From: Salminus brasiliensis
Lineage: Eukaryota > Chordata > Actinopteri > Characiformes > Bryconidae
DNA length: 64,000 bases
Assembly: GCF_030463535.1 (NCBI RefSeq)
Contig: NC_132894.1
Coordinates: forward strand, 11,209,933 to 11,273,932
Reading direction: 5' to 3'
This document shows positions 12,014 through 25,266 of this stretch, piece after piece. Below the pieces are notes generated by a model, which had not been told where the DNA came from, searched no databases, and saw only the letters and a program-made list of their open reading frames with translations. Within the stretch, counting starts at the first letter, position 1. Every line of letters begins with the position of its first letter. The translations under genes were made by a program, and so were the position numbers.

Positions 12014-15000
12014 ATGGAGAAGCTGGCAGACATTGTTCATAGTGATTATGTCACATCATTGGAAGACTCTGAAGATGAGGTCATGGAGAGATCAGAATGT
12101 GTCTCTCACAAAATAGCCTCTGCAGCAGTAACTGCAGGAACCAGTACCTTGACCGTGGTGATGGAGAAGGCCGGAAGTGTCACTGCGGATGAAAATAACC
12201 ATCACAAATCCCCAGAAGCTGGGAACAGTCTTAAAAGTCCTCAGTTAGAGGATCTGGATTCCTTTAACCTAATAGAGCCCCCTCCACTGGACTGGAGGTC
12301 TGATTCTTCCAGTGAATGTTCACTTCGGGATATTGACGATCCAGGATCTTTCAATACTGACTCCATGGATGCACCATTAGAGGAACTGAGTGACTATGGA
12401 GCACCGAACATGAGCTGTACTCCAACAGAAACACCCTCAGAAGATCTTACAAGTCAAGAGATGGGAATTGATGATTCAAATGGTAATACACTTCAGACAA
12501 ATCTAGTGGAGGAGGAGAAGGAGGAGGAGGAGAGCCCAAAAGAGCAGGTCGGGCGACAGGACCTGGACCACTCCCATATTCAAACGTTGCTTACTCAGCT
12601 TCAGTTGTTTCACCCGACACCTTCTCCTAATGACATTACTCAAGAACCAGAACAAGAGAGGCCAGCTTCCAGCCCTGACACTTTAACTGACAGACACTTC
12701 TCCCCGTGTTTGCTGCCAGAGATTAGTGCGTTACCGACTTGCCCTGAGGGGAACATAGCCTCTGGTCTTCTTTTCACAGAGAGTCACCAGCGAGATCTTT
12801 TAGAGATCCTGGAGGAGCCAGAGTCTAAGGAACCTCAGGTGATTTACACAGCCCATTCTGTTGACAGTCATATTGGGCACATGTCACAATTAAATGACCA
12901 CCAGACAAGGTACATATCACAGAGTGGTGAGGCTGATGAAATGGTCTCTGTTTCGTACGGCCAAGATATGTGGCACAGCCCCTTTGAGGATGAGTTTATG
13001 GTCTCTGGCTACTCCAAGGACGAGGTTTTGGAACAGTGGCAGCAGTCCAAAGGTCTGTCCTCAGACAAGGTGTCTTCCGACAGTGGTGATGTGGTAGGTG
13101 AATGTTCATTCTGATTTCACACAGGTAGTAAAAGAACACTGTAATACAGGAAATTCTGTGAACATTGTTTTATTTGTTTTTTTTTTCATTTAACAGAATG
13201 CTGAAGCTGAAACCCAGCCTTCTTATAAAGATGGTAAAAAATATTTTCACATTATTGTCCATTACAGATGGTAATAGAAACCCTATGTTAGTTGGTATAG
13301 CGTTGTGCATAACATTGACGCCTCTAATATGGCTAGGGTTCAATACCTGGCCTGGGCAAGCACTCCATGCTATACCAATAAGAGTTATAGAGAAAGACTA
13401 TGTTTATGACCTATGTTTAAGACCTGTGGTTAGTTTCCCCCTATAATACAATTAATGACTGAAAATTGTACGTTGCTAGTGTTTGCCAAAAATATAAAAG
13501 TAATCAAGCAAGATAAAGTTCTACATAGGTACATAATTTAAGTGATTCTTAACAAGATTTGTTATTTGTTTCAGTATAAATTAATGATGAATGAGGCCTG
13601 TCAGGTAATAAAGTAATACAACAATTAGTCAACAATTGTAATAACAATTGTAAAATAATACAACAATTAGTCCTCAAATTGACCTCACCGTAATGTAATA
13701 AACTGTGCATGTATTGTCAGAGCATATTATCATTGTGTGGTCCACCTATCATGAAGCACTGATGTGTAAACGTCTATCAGCAGAGAATTTATAATAAATT
13801 ATGTATATAAAATAGATCCTGTTGTTGCTGACAAACTGACTACTGCTGTTATTCATGTTGTTCATTTTGTTAGTTGACAGTTCTCAGCCACAGTATGAAT
13901 TTGTTTAGTTTCACCAGCAGCACACCTGACTTACTTTAATGATTTCTTAGATAAACTAGATATTGGATGGAAATTCTGGACTTCTTTGAAAAGTGAAGTG
14001 AAAAACATTGATTATTTTATCTGCAGTAGCATCTGTCAAAGGATAGATACATCAGGCAGCAAGTGAACAGTTTTTGAAGGTGTTGTGTTAAAGGAAGGAA
14101 AAATGGAGAAGCATAAGAACCAAAACTGTGATGGCTAAACAACTGGATCTGAGCATCTCCAAAACATTAGGCAGGTCTTGTGGGGCTTTCTGGTATGCAG
14201 TGGTCAGTACCTATCAAACGTGGTCCAACAAAGGACATCCAGTGAACCGGCAAAAGGACTTAAAAGATCTGCAGCTAACATCTTGGTGCCACATACCACA
14301 GACTTCAGAAGTCCTGTAGAGTCCATTCCAGTCCATTCAAATTTGTCATATATTTTTTTTGGGAAGGGAATTGTCTGCACATTGTACTAATGTTATGGCT
14401 GATTGGTGAATAATAAGCTCTCTTTTTGTTTGGGATAGTGCCCGGTCCTTGTGATCCTGAGGACCTTCTGGATGGAGTTATATTTGGAGCTAAATATCTG
14501 GGTTCCACGCAGCTACAATCAGACAGGAATCCCTCCACCAATGCTCGCATGGCTCAGGCACAAGAAGCTGTTGACCGCATTAAGGTAGAATATGTAGTCT
14601 GGTATTCAGAACACCCTTACATTTCCCAGCTCTGTAGCATTTTCTTTGCCTAATACAGCAAGGCATTATTGTGTCAATAATTATGCCTGAAATACTTTAT
14701 ATGAACCCTGCTATCTTCTCCTTGAAACTTCTATCTGAAGGGTTCTCCTGGACAGTGGTTTTTCCCCACTGCAAATGAAAGTGTAGTTTATTTTTGGTTC
14801 AGTTTTCTGCATTTATAAGTACTTTTAACAAAATTGTCTCTGTTTCCAAAACCAGGCACCTGAAGGAGAGTCTCAGCCGATGACTGAGGTGGACCTCTTC
14901 ATTTCTACCCAGAGAATTAAGGTGTTGAGTGCAGACTCACAGGTTTGTTACAGTTGTTAGCTTTTTCTTCTTATTACTTTTGTAATATTTCACAATCAGT

Positions 15001-17060
15001 GCTTCAACCTGCATTGCTGCATTTCTACACCCCGTGATCTGCATTCATTTGTTTAGTCTGTGAGTTTTCAAGGGTCTTCTTTTTGTTTTGTGTTTTTCTC
15101 TTTTTTTTCTTTCTTTAGGAGGCCATGATGGACCATCCACTGCAGATGATCTCCTACATAGCTGACATTGGAAACATTGTGGTCTTGATGGCACGCAGGA
15201 AGCCAGCACCTCGCAAACCTACAGATGCAGAAGCCAGTTCTTCATCACCACCCAAAAAATGCTGGATGATCTGCCATGTGTTTTCCTCTGAGGATGTGAG
15301 TTTTAAAACCCCTGTGCACCTGGGATGACTGTGTCTAGATTTACCTTGTAATATACCTTATAACTCCATGATCTGACTTTGTACTGTTTATAACATTTAC
15401 ATTTTAAATAGTACTGATACATACCAGTGCTCTTTTCCGCTGCAGGCAAATGTTATAGCTCAAGCAATTGGTCAGGCTTTTGGAGTCGCATATCAGCAGT
15501 TTTTACAAGAAAATGGACTTAAAGCAGGTGAGCTACGACCAGGGGAGTACAGCGACTATCTTGGCACACAAGAACAGTATAATGGAGACCTGGTCCACTT
15601 CTCCCGGTCTGAAAACATCAGGGAGGTAAGGCGTGACATCTTTACATTAATTTAGTGTACTGGCCATCTAAACTTTTGAAAGAAATATCACCGTGCCCCA
15701 TAATGAGTGTTCCCAAAGTTTCTATACACCAACTAGTAGTTCTAAAGCCTTTGTATTCCACCTAAAGAAGATCAGGGTTAAACCTTTTGAGCACAGTGTC
15801 ATCATTCCCTGAAAGTGTTTAGTAAATCTGAGAGTTGTCAGTTGAGAGGCCTTCTGTTCAATTCACAGCAGCATAATGTACAAGATTAGCTCACTTATGA
15901 AGCCTTTTAATATTTTTTCCTTCTTTTTTCTTTTTTCTTTTCACATGCTTTGCTGGTAAGGTTTGTATAAAGAAGCAGATCGGAGAGATCTTGGGTGTGG
16001 CAGTGGTAGAATCTGGGTGGGGCTCCATCTTGCCCACAGTTGTGGTGGCCAACCTGCTGCATGGAGGCCCCGCCGAACGCTCAGGAGAGCTAAGCATCGG
16101 AGACCGCATCATGTCTGTGAATGGCACCAGCCTGGTGGGCCTGCCCATCACCACCTGCCACAACATTATCCGGGTAAGATGATTCTGAAATCTTCTTCTT
16201 TAAATCCCATTGTTTTGGAATCACACGGTAACTATGAATGTGTTCAAATTCAAATTATATCAAGTTATTTATGAAATAAATGTATTTATTATTTATTAAG
16301 ATAGGGTAGTTGGCTAGTAAACCTTTCATGTGGTTTTATATGGATCTACATTTAAATTCCCTAACCTGCATATTAGAATGCCATTAGTTACCAGACATCT
16401 TGAGATGAATTCATATTAAGTATAAAGTCTCCTTTATTTAAACAGGACTTGAAAAATCAAGCCCAGGTGAAGATCAGCATAGTCCACTGCCCCCCTGTAA
16501 CCATGGCCATCATTAAGCGACCAGACCCTAAATACCAACTGGGCTTCAGCGTGGAGGATGGCATTGTATGTTACACTGTTGACAAGCCTTATTATAAACA
16601 CCAGTGCAATACAATATACTATATGTCTGATTCATTTTAACATCAGAGTTTTTACTTCTCATTAGATTTGCAGTTTAATGCGTGGAGGCATTGCCGAGAG
16701 GGGTGGTATTCGGGTTGGCCATCGCATTATTGAAATAAATGGACAAAGTGTAGTAGCCACACCTCATGAAAAAATCATCCAGATCCTCAGTAACGCAGTG
16801 GGAGAGGTAAGAGTACAAATGATTTGATCTTATTATTTAATTAATTTATTTCAATGCTAATTTCTTAAGAACAAATATAGTAGGAAATTCAAGTACAGTG
16901 TATACATGAGCCTCCCAAATTGGTATTTTGACAGTTTAAAAAAATATATAAAATAAATAATAAAATGTTTATTTTACTTTGAATACAGATTCATTTGAAG
17001 ACCATGCCAACATCTACATATCGTCTTTTAACCGGACAAGAGCAGCCTGTGTTTCTCTAA
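12014..17060 (+). CDS. apba3: Amyloid-beta precursor protein-binding family A member 3 (Mint3/X11-gamma), 10 coding exons
   Basis: Adaptor that binds the NPxY-containing tail of APP-type cargo through its PTB domain and works at the Golgi; mammalian Mint3 also binds FIH-1. Exons 12014-13093, 13197-13233, 14439-14584, 14856-14942, 15119-15295, 15446-15625, 15961-16173, 16446-16565, 16666-16806, 16989-17060 give about 750 aa in frame. Residues 1-370 are acidic, Ser/Glu-rich and disordered-looking. PTB runs from about 375 ([20 protein letters not shown]) to 565. PDZ1 is about 571-655 ([24 protein letters not shown]); PDZ2 about 664-740 ([20 protein letters not shown]). The C-terminus is GQEQPVFL, close to the conserved family end. 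[13 protein letters not shown] and linkage to 19p13 genes favour APBA3 over APBA1/2. It is longer than human APBA3 (575 aa as recalled), the excess being in exon 1. The first ATG of the long frame was taken as the start. Confidence 0.93.
13280..13390 (+). repeat. SINE-like fragment with tRNA-type B box
   Basis: In apba3 intron 2, GGTATAGCG-like text is followed about 45 bases later by GGGTTCAATACC, which resembles a pol III B box, then by CCTGGGCAAGCACT-like text common in fish tRNA-derived SINEs. Degraded; family not named. Confidence 0.4.
14026..14408. mobile_element. Nonautonomous inverted-repeat element (CTGATCAGCC family), copy 1
   Basis: In apba3 intron 3. The right end reads ATGTTATGGCTGATTGG at 14389-14406. 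The interior shares words such as CAGCAAGTGAACAG and a TGCAGCTAACATCTTGG-like stretch with the copy at 26131-26448. The left end is worn. No coding capacity. Confidence 0.55.
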
Positions 17061-17588
17061 AGGAGTTGACTTGCAGAAGACTTTGCCATTGGATGTAGCT
17101 CTTCATTTCAAAACCACTCCGACACACCAATGCAAAGAGTATTGAGTATTACCTGTCACTCTACACTTCTTTCCGATCTGTATGCAAGTCAGCGCTGAAA
17201 CCCTGGAGCTAGGCTTATTGCAGGAGTCAAGTTGAACAGCAAGAATTTCCGCTAAGTAATGCACTAGGAGAAGCTGTGGTACATTTCACACAGCATGCAC
17301 ATTTGTTTTCCCACTATGCCTTTGGAGACCCTTAAGTGTGGAAATATTTTAATGTGTATGTTTCTTGTGGCACAGAGCTACTGTAAACAGCGCAAACGTC
17401 TACCAAAACTATTCACATATTGGAGTAATGCAGCTCAGTGGCCTGATCATTGGGGTGAGGCCTTGCATGCTGTGTTTAGTAATGGAGCCTCAGTGCCTCA
17501 AAAAAAAAAGAATCAGTAACTTTGGTTGTTTCAAGGTATCTGATTTTAGCCATAGGACTATTTTAACAGCTGCTGTATTGGATGTTTT

Positions 17589-17594
17589 ATTAAA
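17589..17594 (+). terminator. apba3: Candidate polyadenylation signal ATTAAA of apba3
   Basis: ATTAAA about 530 bases after the stop codon; no nearer canonical AATAAA was seen. Plausible end of the 3' UTR. Confidence 0.4.
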
Positions 17595-17788
17595 AAGATA
17601 TATTCTGAACACTGTTTCTTGACATGTTTTAATCAGTGTAATGAGTTTTTAAGGTGTAACCTTTGATTCCCTCAAAACTGGGTTCAGTTGCCCCTCTGGG
17701 AATTGATGTACTTTTTATTAGACAAAGCTCTCTGCACAGGTGCTTTGTAGCACCCTGTACGTCATTGCATTAGGTAAGATCAAAAAAA

Positions 17789-17907
17789 GGAGGTAATGGG
17801 CCACCATGATGCTGAAGAATGCTATTACATTAACCAGACATTAACCAAAGGTAATGGAGGTAATGGGCCACCATGATGCTGAAAAATGCTATTACATTAA
17901 CCAGACA
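17789..17907. repeat. 52-bp direct duplication downstream of apba3
   Basis: Positions 17789-17840 and 17856-17907 are the same 52-base unit with a single A/G difference, separated by 15 bases. Near identity suggests a recent local duplication. No coding content. Confidence 0.9.
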
Positions 17908-20149
17908 CTGTGTATGTAAACAGATGAAGTCTGCCAGCATCAAAGAGATGGAAAGAGGAAAGTGGGGTGAGAAACAGGAACTCTGCAATAGCGTGTTTGA
18001 CTGGAAACGAAACTGCCTCCTCTGGCTTCACTGAATCTGCAGACAGCAGGAGCAGGATCAATCATGGCTGATGGTATATACATCACTAGCTGGGTTTATT
18101 CATTCAAATTGCTCATCATACCAGTACTTTCTTTTGCAGATGTAGACATAATCTCTCTATGCACCTGTGCTATACCACCGTAGACTCAGATCTATTTAGA
18201 AATGCATGATTAAAGTCCATGGCTGCAGAGCCACCATACGTTAATGCTGGTTTAACATGCCCTTAACTACTTCGCATGGTAGCATGGGGGGGGGGGGTAT
18301 CTGTGTTTGTGCCAGATCTGAGAATTAAAGTTGAGAAGTGTGCGCTGTTTGTAAAAAAAAAAAAAAAGCTCTAATAATGGTCTTCAGTTTTTAAACGAAT
18401 AAGACCTTGGATTAATGGTTATTTATTAACAGAAACTACAGGACTCGCGAGCGTAATTTGTTGGGCCCGTACTGCAGCGTGACGCGCGTGCACGCCAAAA
18501 GGAGTCGGAATTCGTCACAACACTGTTTTGAAGATCAACTACATTGGGCGGTGCTACATGACATCTGTCACTGTGATTGGCTGACTAATGAACGCGGCGG
18601 CCTTGTTTTCAGTGTCAGCTCCGCCCACTTTGAGAGGGTCTGTACTAGCAGCAGCACTGCTGAGCGGCACCGGCAACAAACCCCAGTACAGGATTACAGC
18701 AAAACACTGCGGTTCTGACAAACAAGAAGGGTAAAACAAGTTTATCTTCCTCTTAAACCTTGCTAGCGACGTGCATGTAGTTTGTATATTGGGTAAAAAA
18801 AACGCTCAACGTACGTAACACTACAGTGGGCAAATATCAGAAGAAGTACGGTAGTGCACGGCGGACGTGCTGTAGGCCCGCCTGCTGCTCTCCCTGCAAA
18901 GACTTTTCAGCAAACGTTATAATATGTTATCTATAGAAATACGTCGAAATAATTTCACTTTACAGTATGCAGTAATTATTAAAGGCTTATATATTTATTA
19001 AATGCAATCTATAATATATGATATGAAATTATATGATATGGTAAACTAATTGACCAATCAAACATGAGATATGACAAAATAATTTGGGCAGGACTCAGAT
19101 AGAGCTAATGATGCTCTTACAAAACACACCATGCCAAATTAAAGTAGACCTGAAAGCACATCAGTCTGGGGAAGACTAAAAACCATCTAATTATCAGAGC
19201 TTTTAACAGGAAAGCAACTTGATCCCCTCAAAATCCCCAAGAGCTATAAGAAAAAAATAAAATTAGGTAAAAGCCAACCCAAACATACCCAAACCACCTA
19301 TTGCTAGATCTTTGGCAACTACACATGTTTCAGTGATAAGAGAAACACTGGTTTAAGTGGTATGTATGGGAAGTTTGGCAGGAAGACGCCTCTGTTCCAG
19401 ACTGTATGGACGTCTGTTCTCTGGACCAGTGGATTCAGAACTAACCTTTTTAATTATAAACTGAAAGTCAGTATGTTTGGAGAAAACCCATCCATGCTTA
19501 CCACCAAGTTCCAACTTTGTCCCAACAATAAAGTGTGCCTGTGGGACTGTTAAGATCCTGGGATGCTTTTCTTTCTTCTTTGGACCAATACAACTCTACA
19601 TCACTAACCATCAATTCTGTTGTTTACCAAGATATACAAGATCAGAATCCTGTTAAAATGCAAAAACCTGGAGAAAGTAGGTCTTCCAACATGAACAACA
19701 ACAATTTCCTAAAGTATTTAAACAACTCTAAAGAATAGCTCAAAAGAAATAAGACCTGTGTTTTAGATAAAGTTAAAGTCTTGACCTGAATCCAGTCAAG
19801 ATGCTGTGGCAGGACCTGAAGTGGGCAGTTCATGCTAGATACCCCTCAAACCTCACTGATTTTATGTTTATTTTCATGGTTTATTGTAAAGTAATCATCC
19901 CTTCAGGTTACAGAGTCATAATATTAAATACCCAAAAAATATTTCCTCCATAGATCTGTTTAGCACTGTGTGGGAATATCACATGGAATCAAGTCAGAAT
20001 GGGAGACATTGGGCCTATTACAGTATACACTGCGGAGCACTGAGTAGCCAAAACCCAGTATTTTCACTATAGATCTATTTCAAAACAGGTAGGATCACTT
20101 GCGGGATACTAAAATAATGTCAGAATAGGAGATTAAGTATCAGCTAAGT
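17908..20149. other. Intergenic region between apba3 and abca7
   Basis: It contains a G-run near 18287-18297, an A-run near 18353-18367, a CpG-rich block at 18430-18740, and AT-rich sequence to about 20150. No recognisable coding exon. Confidence 0.5.
18430..18740. promoter_or_regulatory. CpG-rich promoter-like block with CCAAT boxes
   Basis: CpG density is high (CTCGCGAGCG, GACGCGCGTGCACG, ACGCGGCGG). Two reverse CCAAT boxes, ATTGG, lie at 18543 and 18576. A possible splice donor, AAGG|gtaaaa, lies near 18731. It may be an upstream promoter and first exon of abca7, or an unrelated or divergent promoter. Inferred from composition only. Confidence 0.4.
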
Positions 20150-20290
20150 GTTTTGAGGAGGAGACGAGAGCACAACGCGTTAGCAGTGCGTTACCGTAAT
20201 TCTCCTGATATACGCGCATGTGTGGTTTCGGTGCGGATAGCTTCAACAGCTTGTCCGCGTAGATCCAGTATAATCTAGCTGCACACGAAA
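20150..20290 (+). promoter_or_regulatory. abca7: Probable abca7 promoter and 5' UTR exon
   Basis: CpG-containing block (CAACGCGTTAGC, TACGCGCATG, TCCGCGTAG) ending in a strong donor, GAAAG|gtaagc at 20290/20291, about 0.8 kb upstream of the abca7 ATG. This fits a noncoding first exon. It is the nearer of two candidate 5' regions. Confidence 0.45.
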
Positions 20291-21050
20291 GGTAAGCAAG
20301 CGCTCGTTTTCCTCGTAAACGTAGGTAGAGACATGTCTGTAGTCTCTGTAGATGACTAAAAAATAGCATTAAACGTGTAATAGATTTGTTTCTTTACCGG
20401 AAGCATCATATGCTAACAGGTTTAGCCTGTTCTTCTGTGTAAGTGCAGGGCGGCTTATAGATTCAGCACATTTTGCAAGTCACGAAAAACATCAACCAAC
20501 CATTTTTGATTTCTATAAGGAATATAGAAGTTCCATAGATCCAGAACCTTTCTTTAGTTCAGTAGTTCTGCGATTGGTAATGTTTAGTTATTATGTTTTA
20601 TGTGTACATGCTGTTTAGCTGTCCTCTACTCCTACCGTCTCACGTAACAGGTGGAGGGCATTGTGTTTATTGCCATTTTAATTGCATTGTAGTTTATAAT
20701 ATTTTATGTTAATGTAATGGTTTATAATCCCTAACCTACTTACAAAGTTTCCAGAGGGGAATCCTGTATACTAAATATACATATTTGTTTTCATGCCCTG
20801 ATGAGAGCAGATTTATTTGCTTTAGTTCTGTAAGCCAATTATCATAATAAGGATTTCAAGATCAGCCAGTCACAGGTAGACCTGAGCAGATCAAGTCCTT
20901 CAACCTTTTACAACTTTTCCATTGACTGCGCCTGTCTGCTTACATGTGGTCGACGGAGACATAGAGTTTAATGTGTTTGATTTTTCTTTCATCATTTCTT
21001 TCATCTTGGCCTGAAGGACCAGCACCATCATCTCCTCACTTGTAACAGTC

Positions 21051-21062
21051 ATGGCCGTTTAG
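21051..21062 (+). promoter_or_regulatory. abca7: Minimal upstream ORF before the abca7 start
   Basis: ATG GCC GTT TAG begins 28 bases before the chosen abca7 ATG, just after a possible acceptor (GTAACAG at 21042-21048). If it is in the mRNA it is a three-codon uORF that could damp translation. That effect is inference. Confidence 0.45.
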
Positions 21063-21078
21063 ATCTGTGCATTCAACA

Positions 21079-24000
21079 ATGGCCATAGGAACCCAGCTGT
21101 ACCTCCTGCTGTGGAAGAACTTCACCTACCGCAGGAGGAATAAGGTAGGTCTATTTGCCCCACTGAATCATCCTTGATCTTCAAGTTATGATTTTCAAGT
21201 GTGAACCAGAGCAGTACAGTAAACTATCTTTCACTCTACAGGTCCAGCTGATCACTGAGCTGCTCTGGCCACTCTTCCTTTTCCTCATTCTCATCTCCGT
21301 ACGCAACTCTCACCCACCTTACAAACAGAGCCAGTGTAAGTGACCCTGCGTGTGACCCCCACTCTTCTCACGCTATGCGCTCGGCTTACTGTTAACCGTT
21401 CCTCCCCCACCGATATAGCAGCCAAATCAACTAATCTGATTAGCTGCAACAACAGTACTTTAGGGTGCCATGCCTGGGTTTTTACATTGTTGTTTTTTTG
21501 TTTGTTTGTTTGTTTTAACTTCATACTGGTTCCTGGTACGTTCTTCAGTACACCGCCAAGGTGAAAAGTCTAAAAATATTTTAAGTCTCAAAATCCTTAA
21601 AATGAGTTCAGTCACAAGAGGTGAAGTATAAAATCAAGATTTAGCACATAATAAACATATGACAGCTCTCCTATTAATGGCCAGACCAAAAGAACCATTG
21701 TTTTTGCCAATCCATTTGTCAGTTGTCTGCAGTTCTAGGCCTCATGTTGTCATTCATGGAGCTGGGTTTTGCTCAGAATTGCTTGACACTGACCCAATAC
21801 CTTGACTTCTAAACCAAAATGTACTGGCAGCAATTATTGGAGAGCGAATAAGAAGTGCTTATGGTAATAACATCCATGTGGAATGTAATTTAGACAGTCT
21901 ATTAGCAGTCTGGACTTAGGAATAAACAAGCGTATTGTTTCAGAGATGCTGATAAGGTGCACTGCATTGGTATAATAAATTAGTATTAAATTACATGATA
22001 CATCAATACTCAAAATAGTACTTTGGTTTTGTATATATTTTGGTATAGTATTTTGGTTGGTACCGTTAGAATGTTGAATTTGGTAATAATAATAATAATA
22101 ATAAGTCATTACACTGAATGCTAAATTTATCCGGAAACGTCACTATATAGTGAACCTGCAACCTGTAAAACAGCAAAAACAGACCTGTGTTGATCCTGAC
22201 TAAATCACTATATGGACAAAAGTCTCCTACAGCAAATGTCTCTACTCCTTAAAGAAGGTATTTCATGAGAGTTTGTAACATTGCAGTGAGGATTACATTC
22301 AGCCACAGGAGCATTATTGAGGTCAGGTACTGATGTCGGATGCTTGTTCCAGCTCATCCCAAAAGAAATTGTTCACATAGACTGTAAGTTTATGTGCAGT
22401 TGCTTCAGAACATCCAGTTCTTTTGGCCCTGCCTTTATGTGGAGATTATACAGGACCTGTGTCAGCAATGGGTGCACCTTAAAATAGTTGAATATTATGA
22501 TTAGAAGGGGTGACTGCAAATATTTGGACATATAGTGTATAAAGAAAAAAAATATCTGTTTATTTCAGGCCACTTCCCCAACAAGGCACTTCCATCTGCA
22601 GGCACTTTAGCATGGGTGCAGGGCATTATCTGCAATGTCAACAACCCATGCTTCCACTACCAAACTCCAGGAGAGAGACCGGGACAATTGGGCAACTTTA
22701 ATAACTCTATGTGAGTATACAGTGTTTATATACCAAACCAGGGGTGGACAAAAAAATCATTATATATATAATTTTATGACCACCCCTGTTTTTTATAAGC
22801 TATATTCACCATATAGGAGCACTTTGTACTTCTAAAATTACAGACTATAGGCCATCTGTTTCTCTGCATACTTATCCACTCGTACCTGTGCGACACACAC
22901 TACTAACATGCCAACACAATGGCAGTGTCACTGCAGTGCTGAGAATGAGCCACCACCCAAATAATACCTGCTCTGTGGTGGTCCTGTAGCCACTGAAGAA
23001 CAGGGTGACTGGAGGCTAACAAGGTTTGCAGAGAAACCGATGGACTACAGTCTGTACTTAAAAAAAGAACTAAAAAGTGCTCCGGGGAGGTCATAATATT
23101 CTAATATGACTGTGTGTGTGTATTTGTATGTGTTTAAATATATAAGAATATTTACTGGAAGTTGAATTGATTGGAATGAACTTAAATATATATTGTTAAT
23201 CTGTCTTCAATTGAAGGTGATTATTGGTTCTTATCTCTCATAGACTCTCTCAACTGTTAGTGGATGCTAGAAATATCCTTACCAACACCAGTGATTGGAC
23301 AGCCCTCTCAGATGACCTCTCGCTTGCTGTTCAGAGGCTGGCAGTGAGACAGGATGCTTGGCCAAGTGAGACCTGATTTTGATGGGCTTGGAGAGGCACA
23401 TATAAATCAATACATATTGAATGAAAGGGATAATGCTTTCACAGAAGCATTACTGTGGAACGGGAGAGTCCATGTAATCCCCTTGAGTGTAGTTCAACCA
23501 GATACTAAGTGGGCATGGCAGCAGTTACTGACTCATTGTGTATATCCAAAACAAAATGTTTTCTTCCCCCCTTTTTTATTGTTGCGTAATTGACTTATTC
23601 AGGCTTAGCCCAGAAATGTGTTCTTTTTTGGATAAGGTTGCTAAATTGGACAAGCTTGGCAGAAACGATCAAGTTCTAGAAAAACTGTCCTTTTGTAGTT
23701 AATTGAAACCAGGGAGGTCCGAATCACTGGACCTTATTCATCAACCATTCCTAAAAATAAATTCTTCTTAAAACCCACTTAAGCAGTTCTTACAAAGATT
23801 CTGAGATTAACCAATGTTTTCTTATTTGGGTGGGATTTGTTAAATTTCCTAGCACAATGGGATCTATCATTATAAGTATAGCATAGTTATAGACTTTTGT
23901 GAGAACTTTTCTCATGAATTTTTAGGAAGATATTGGTGAAAGAGGCCCCATAATGACAAAATTTGCTTATGTGTTAATGTTCTTTGCTCTGACCTAACTA

Positions 24001-25201
24001 TGGTCTTTCACATACAGACAAAATCAGTGTAATTAGAAGTTAATAAAGCAGTCTTAATTGAAGTTAATTGAAGGATATTTCAACATTCTGTAAAGCTTGA
24101 CCAACTCCACAACCATAGCTACAATAGAACACAGATGTGGATGGAGCATGGCTAGGTCATTTTCTAGAGATTTAGTGAGGGATTTTCTGTGGGTTCTATA
24201 TATAGTTGAGACACTGGCATTGAAAGAACTTGACAGGTGGCCTTCACTTATAGTAATAAATTGCTGGAGATGTTTTAGCATATCATGGAAAATGTGTTGA
24301 CATGTTCTCAAATTTTATATTGAAGATTTCCCAGTGGGAGAATACCTCAGAGCCAACGAGACATTTTCTTCGTTCTTGCGCACCAACTGCAGCGTTCCCT
24401 CCAAGTCTGTGGATCAGTTAATGAAGGCGCGTCTCAATCTCCAGGTGGGAATACTGGGTTTATACTTCTTTGCACTAATACTGTAGTGTTCCTACAGCCT
24501 CTATGGACAATGATCTGTTCAAGTTCTTTTCTTCATGTTCTGCTTGTTCTGCAGGTTGCTTTGACAGGTTCCGGATTACGTCTGTCTGACATCGTCTGTA
24601 ATGCCACTGTCCTTGGCCGTTACCTCACGGTGGAAAGTAACACCTCCTTTACCCAGCTGCAGAGAGACCTATGTGCTGTTCCCTCAGATCTGCTGCAACA
24701 AGCTGAACAGATTTTCCTCTCACAGATGGACTTTAGCAAGATTTTTACGGTCAGTAGCCTAGACTGCTTTCATCCTGTCATAGCCATGCTTTTCTTCTCT
24801 GGATGTTTTGTGCAGTAGTGACAAGAAAGAAAAAAAAACCTCCTGTCATCAGCACAATGAGGTAATGCAGTACCAGTACCACCACCAAAAAATGTAGCTT
24901 TTTGAAACACACTTGCTTATAATTTTTTATATAGTTATACTTATAAAGTTTTATCATTATTCCACTTTTTAGAGTAACAAAAGACTCATTAAAGCTATTA
25001 CACTGGGACCTCTATAGGGTGGTGGGCCATTCTCAACACATTTATGATATTGACATGAAATTGGCGGGTATGTGGGCAGTGTACTGGTTGTTCCTAAATG
25101 TTCCACATATGCTGAGTATTTATTGGCTCATGTTTTGTTTTGTTTTGTTTGTCAGACATTTTTGGGAGTAAATTCATAAATATTCACACACACACACACA
25201 T

Positions 25202-25266
<65 letters not shown>

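Noticed and set aside
18458-18718. Open frames on both strands in the CpG-rich block
   Set aside because: Openness is expected in CpG-rich DNA; no recognisable protein, and the block looks like a promoter.
23354-23593. 79-codon open frame overlapping abca7 exon 4
   Set aside because: It runs through the donor site at 23366 into the intron in another frame.
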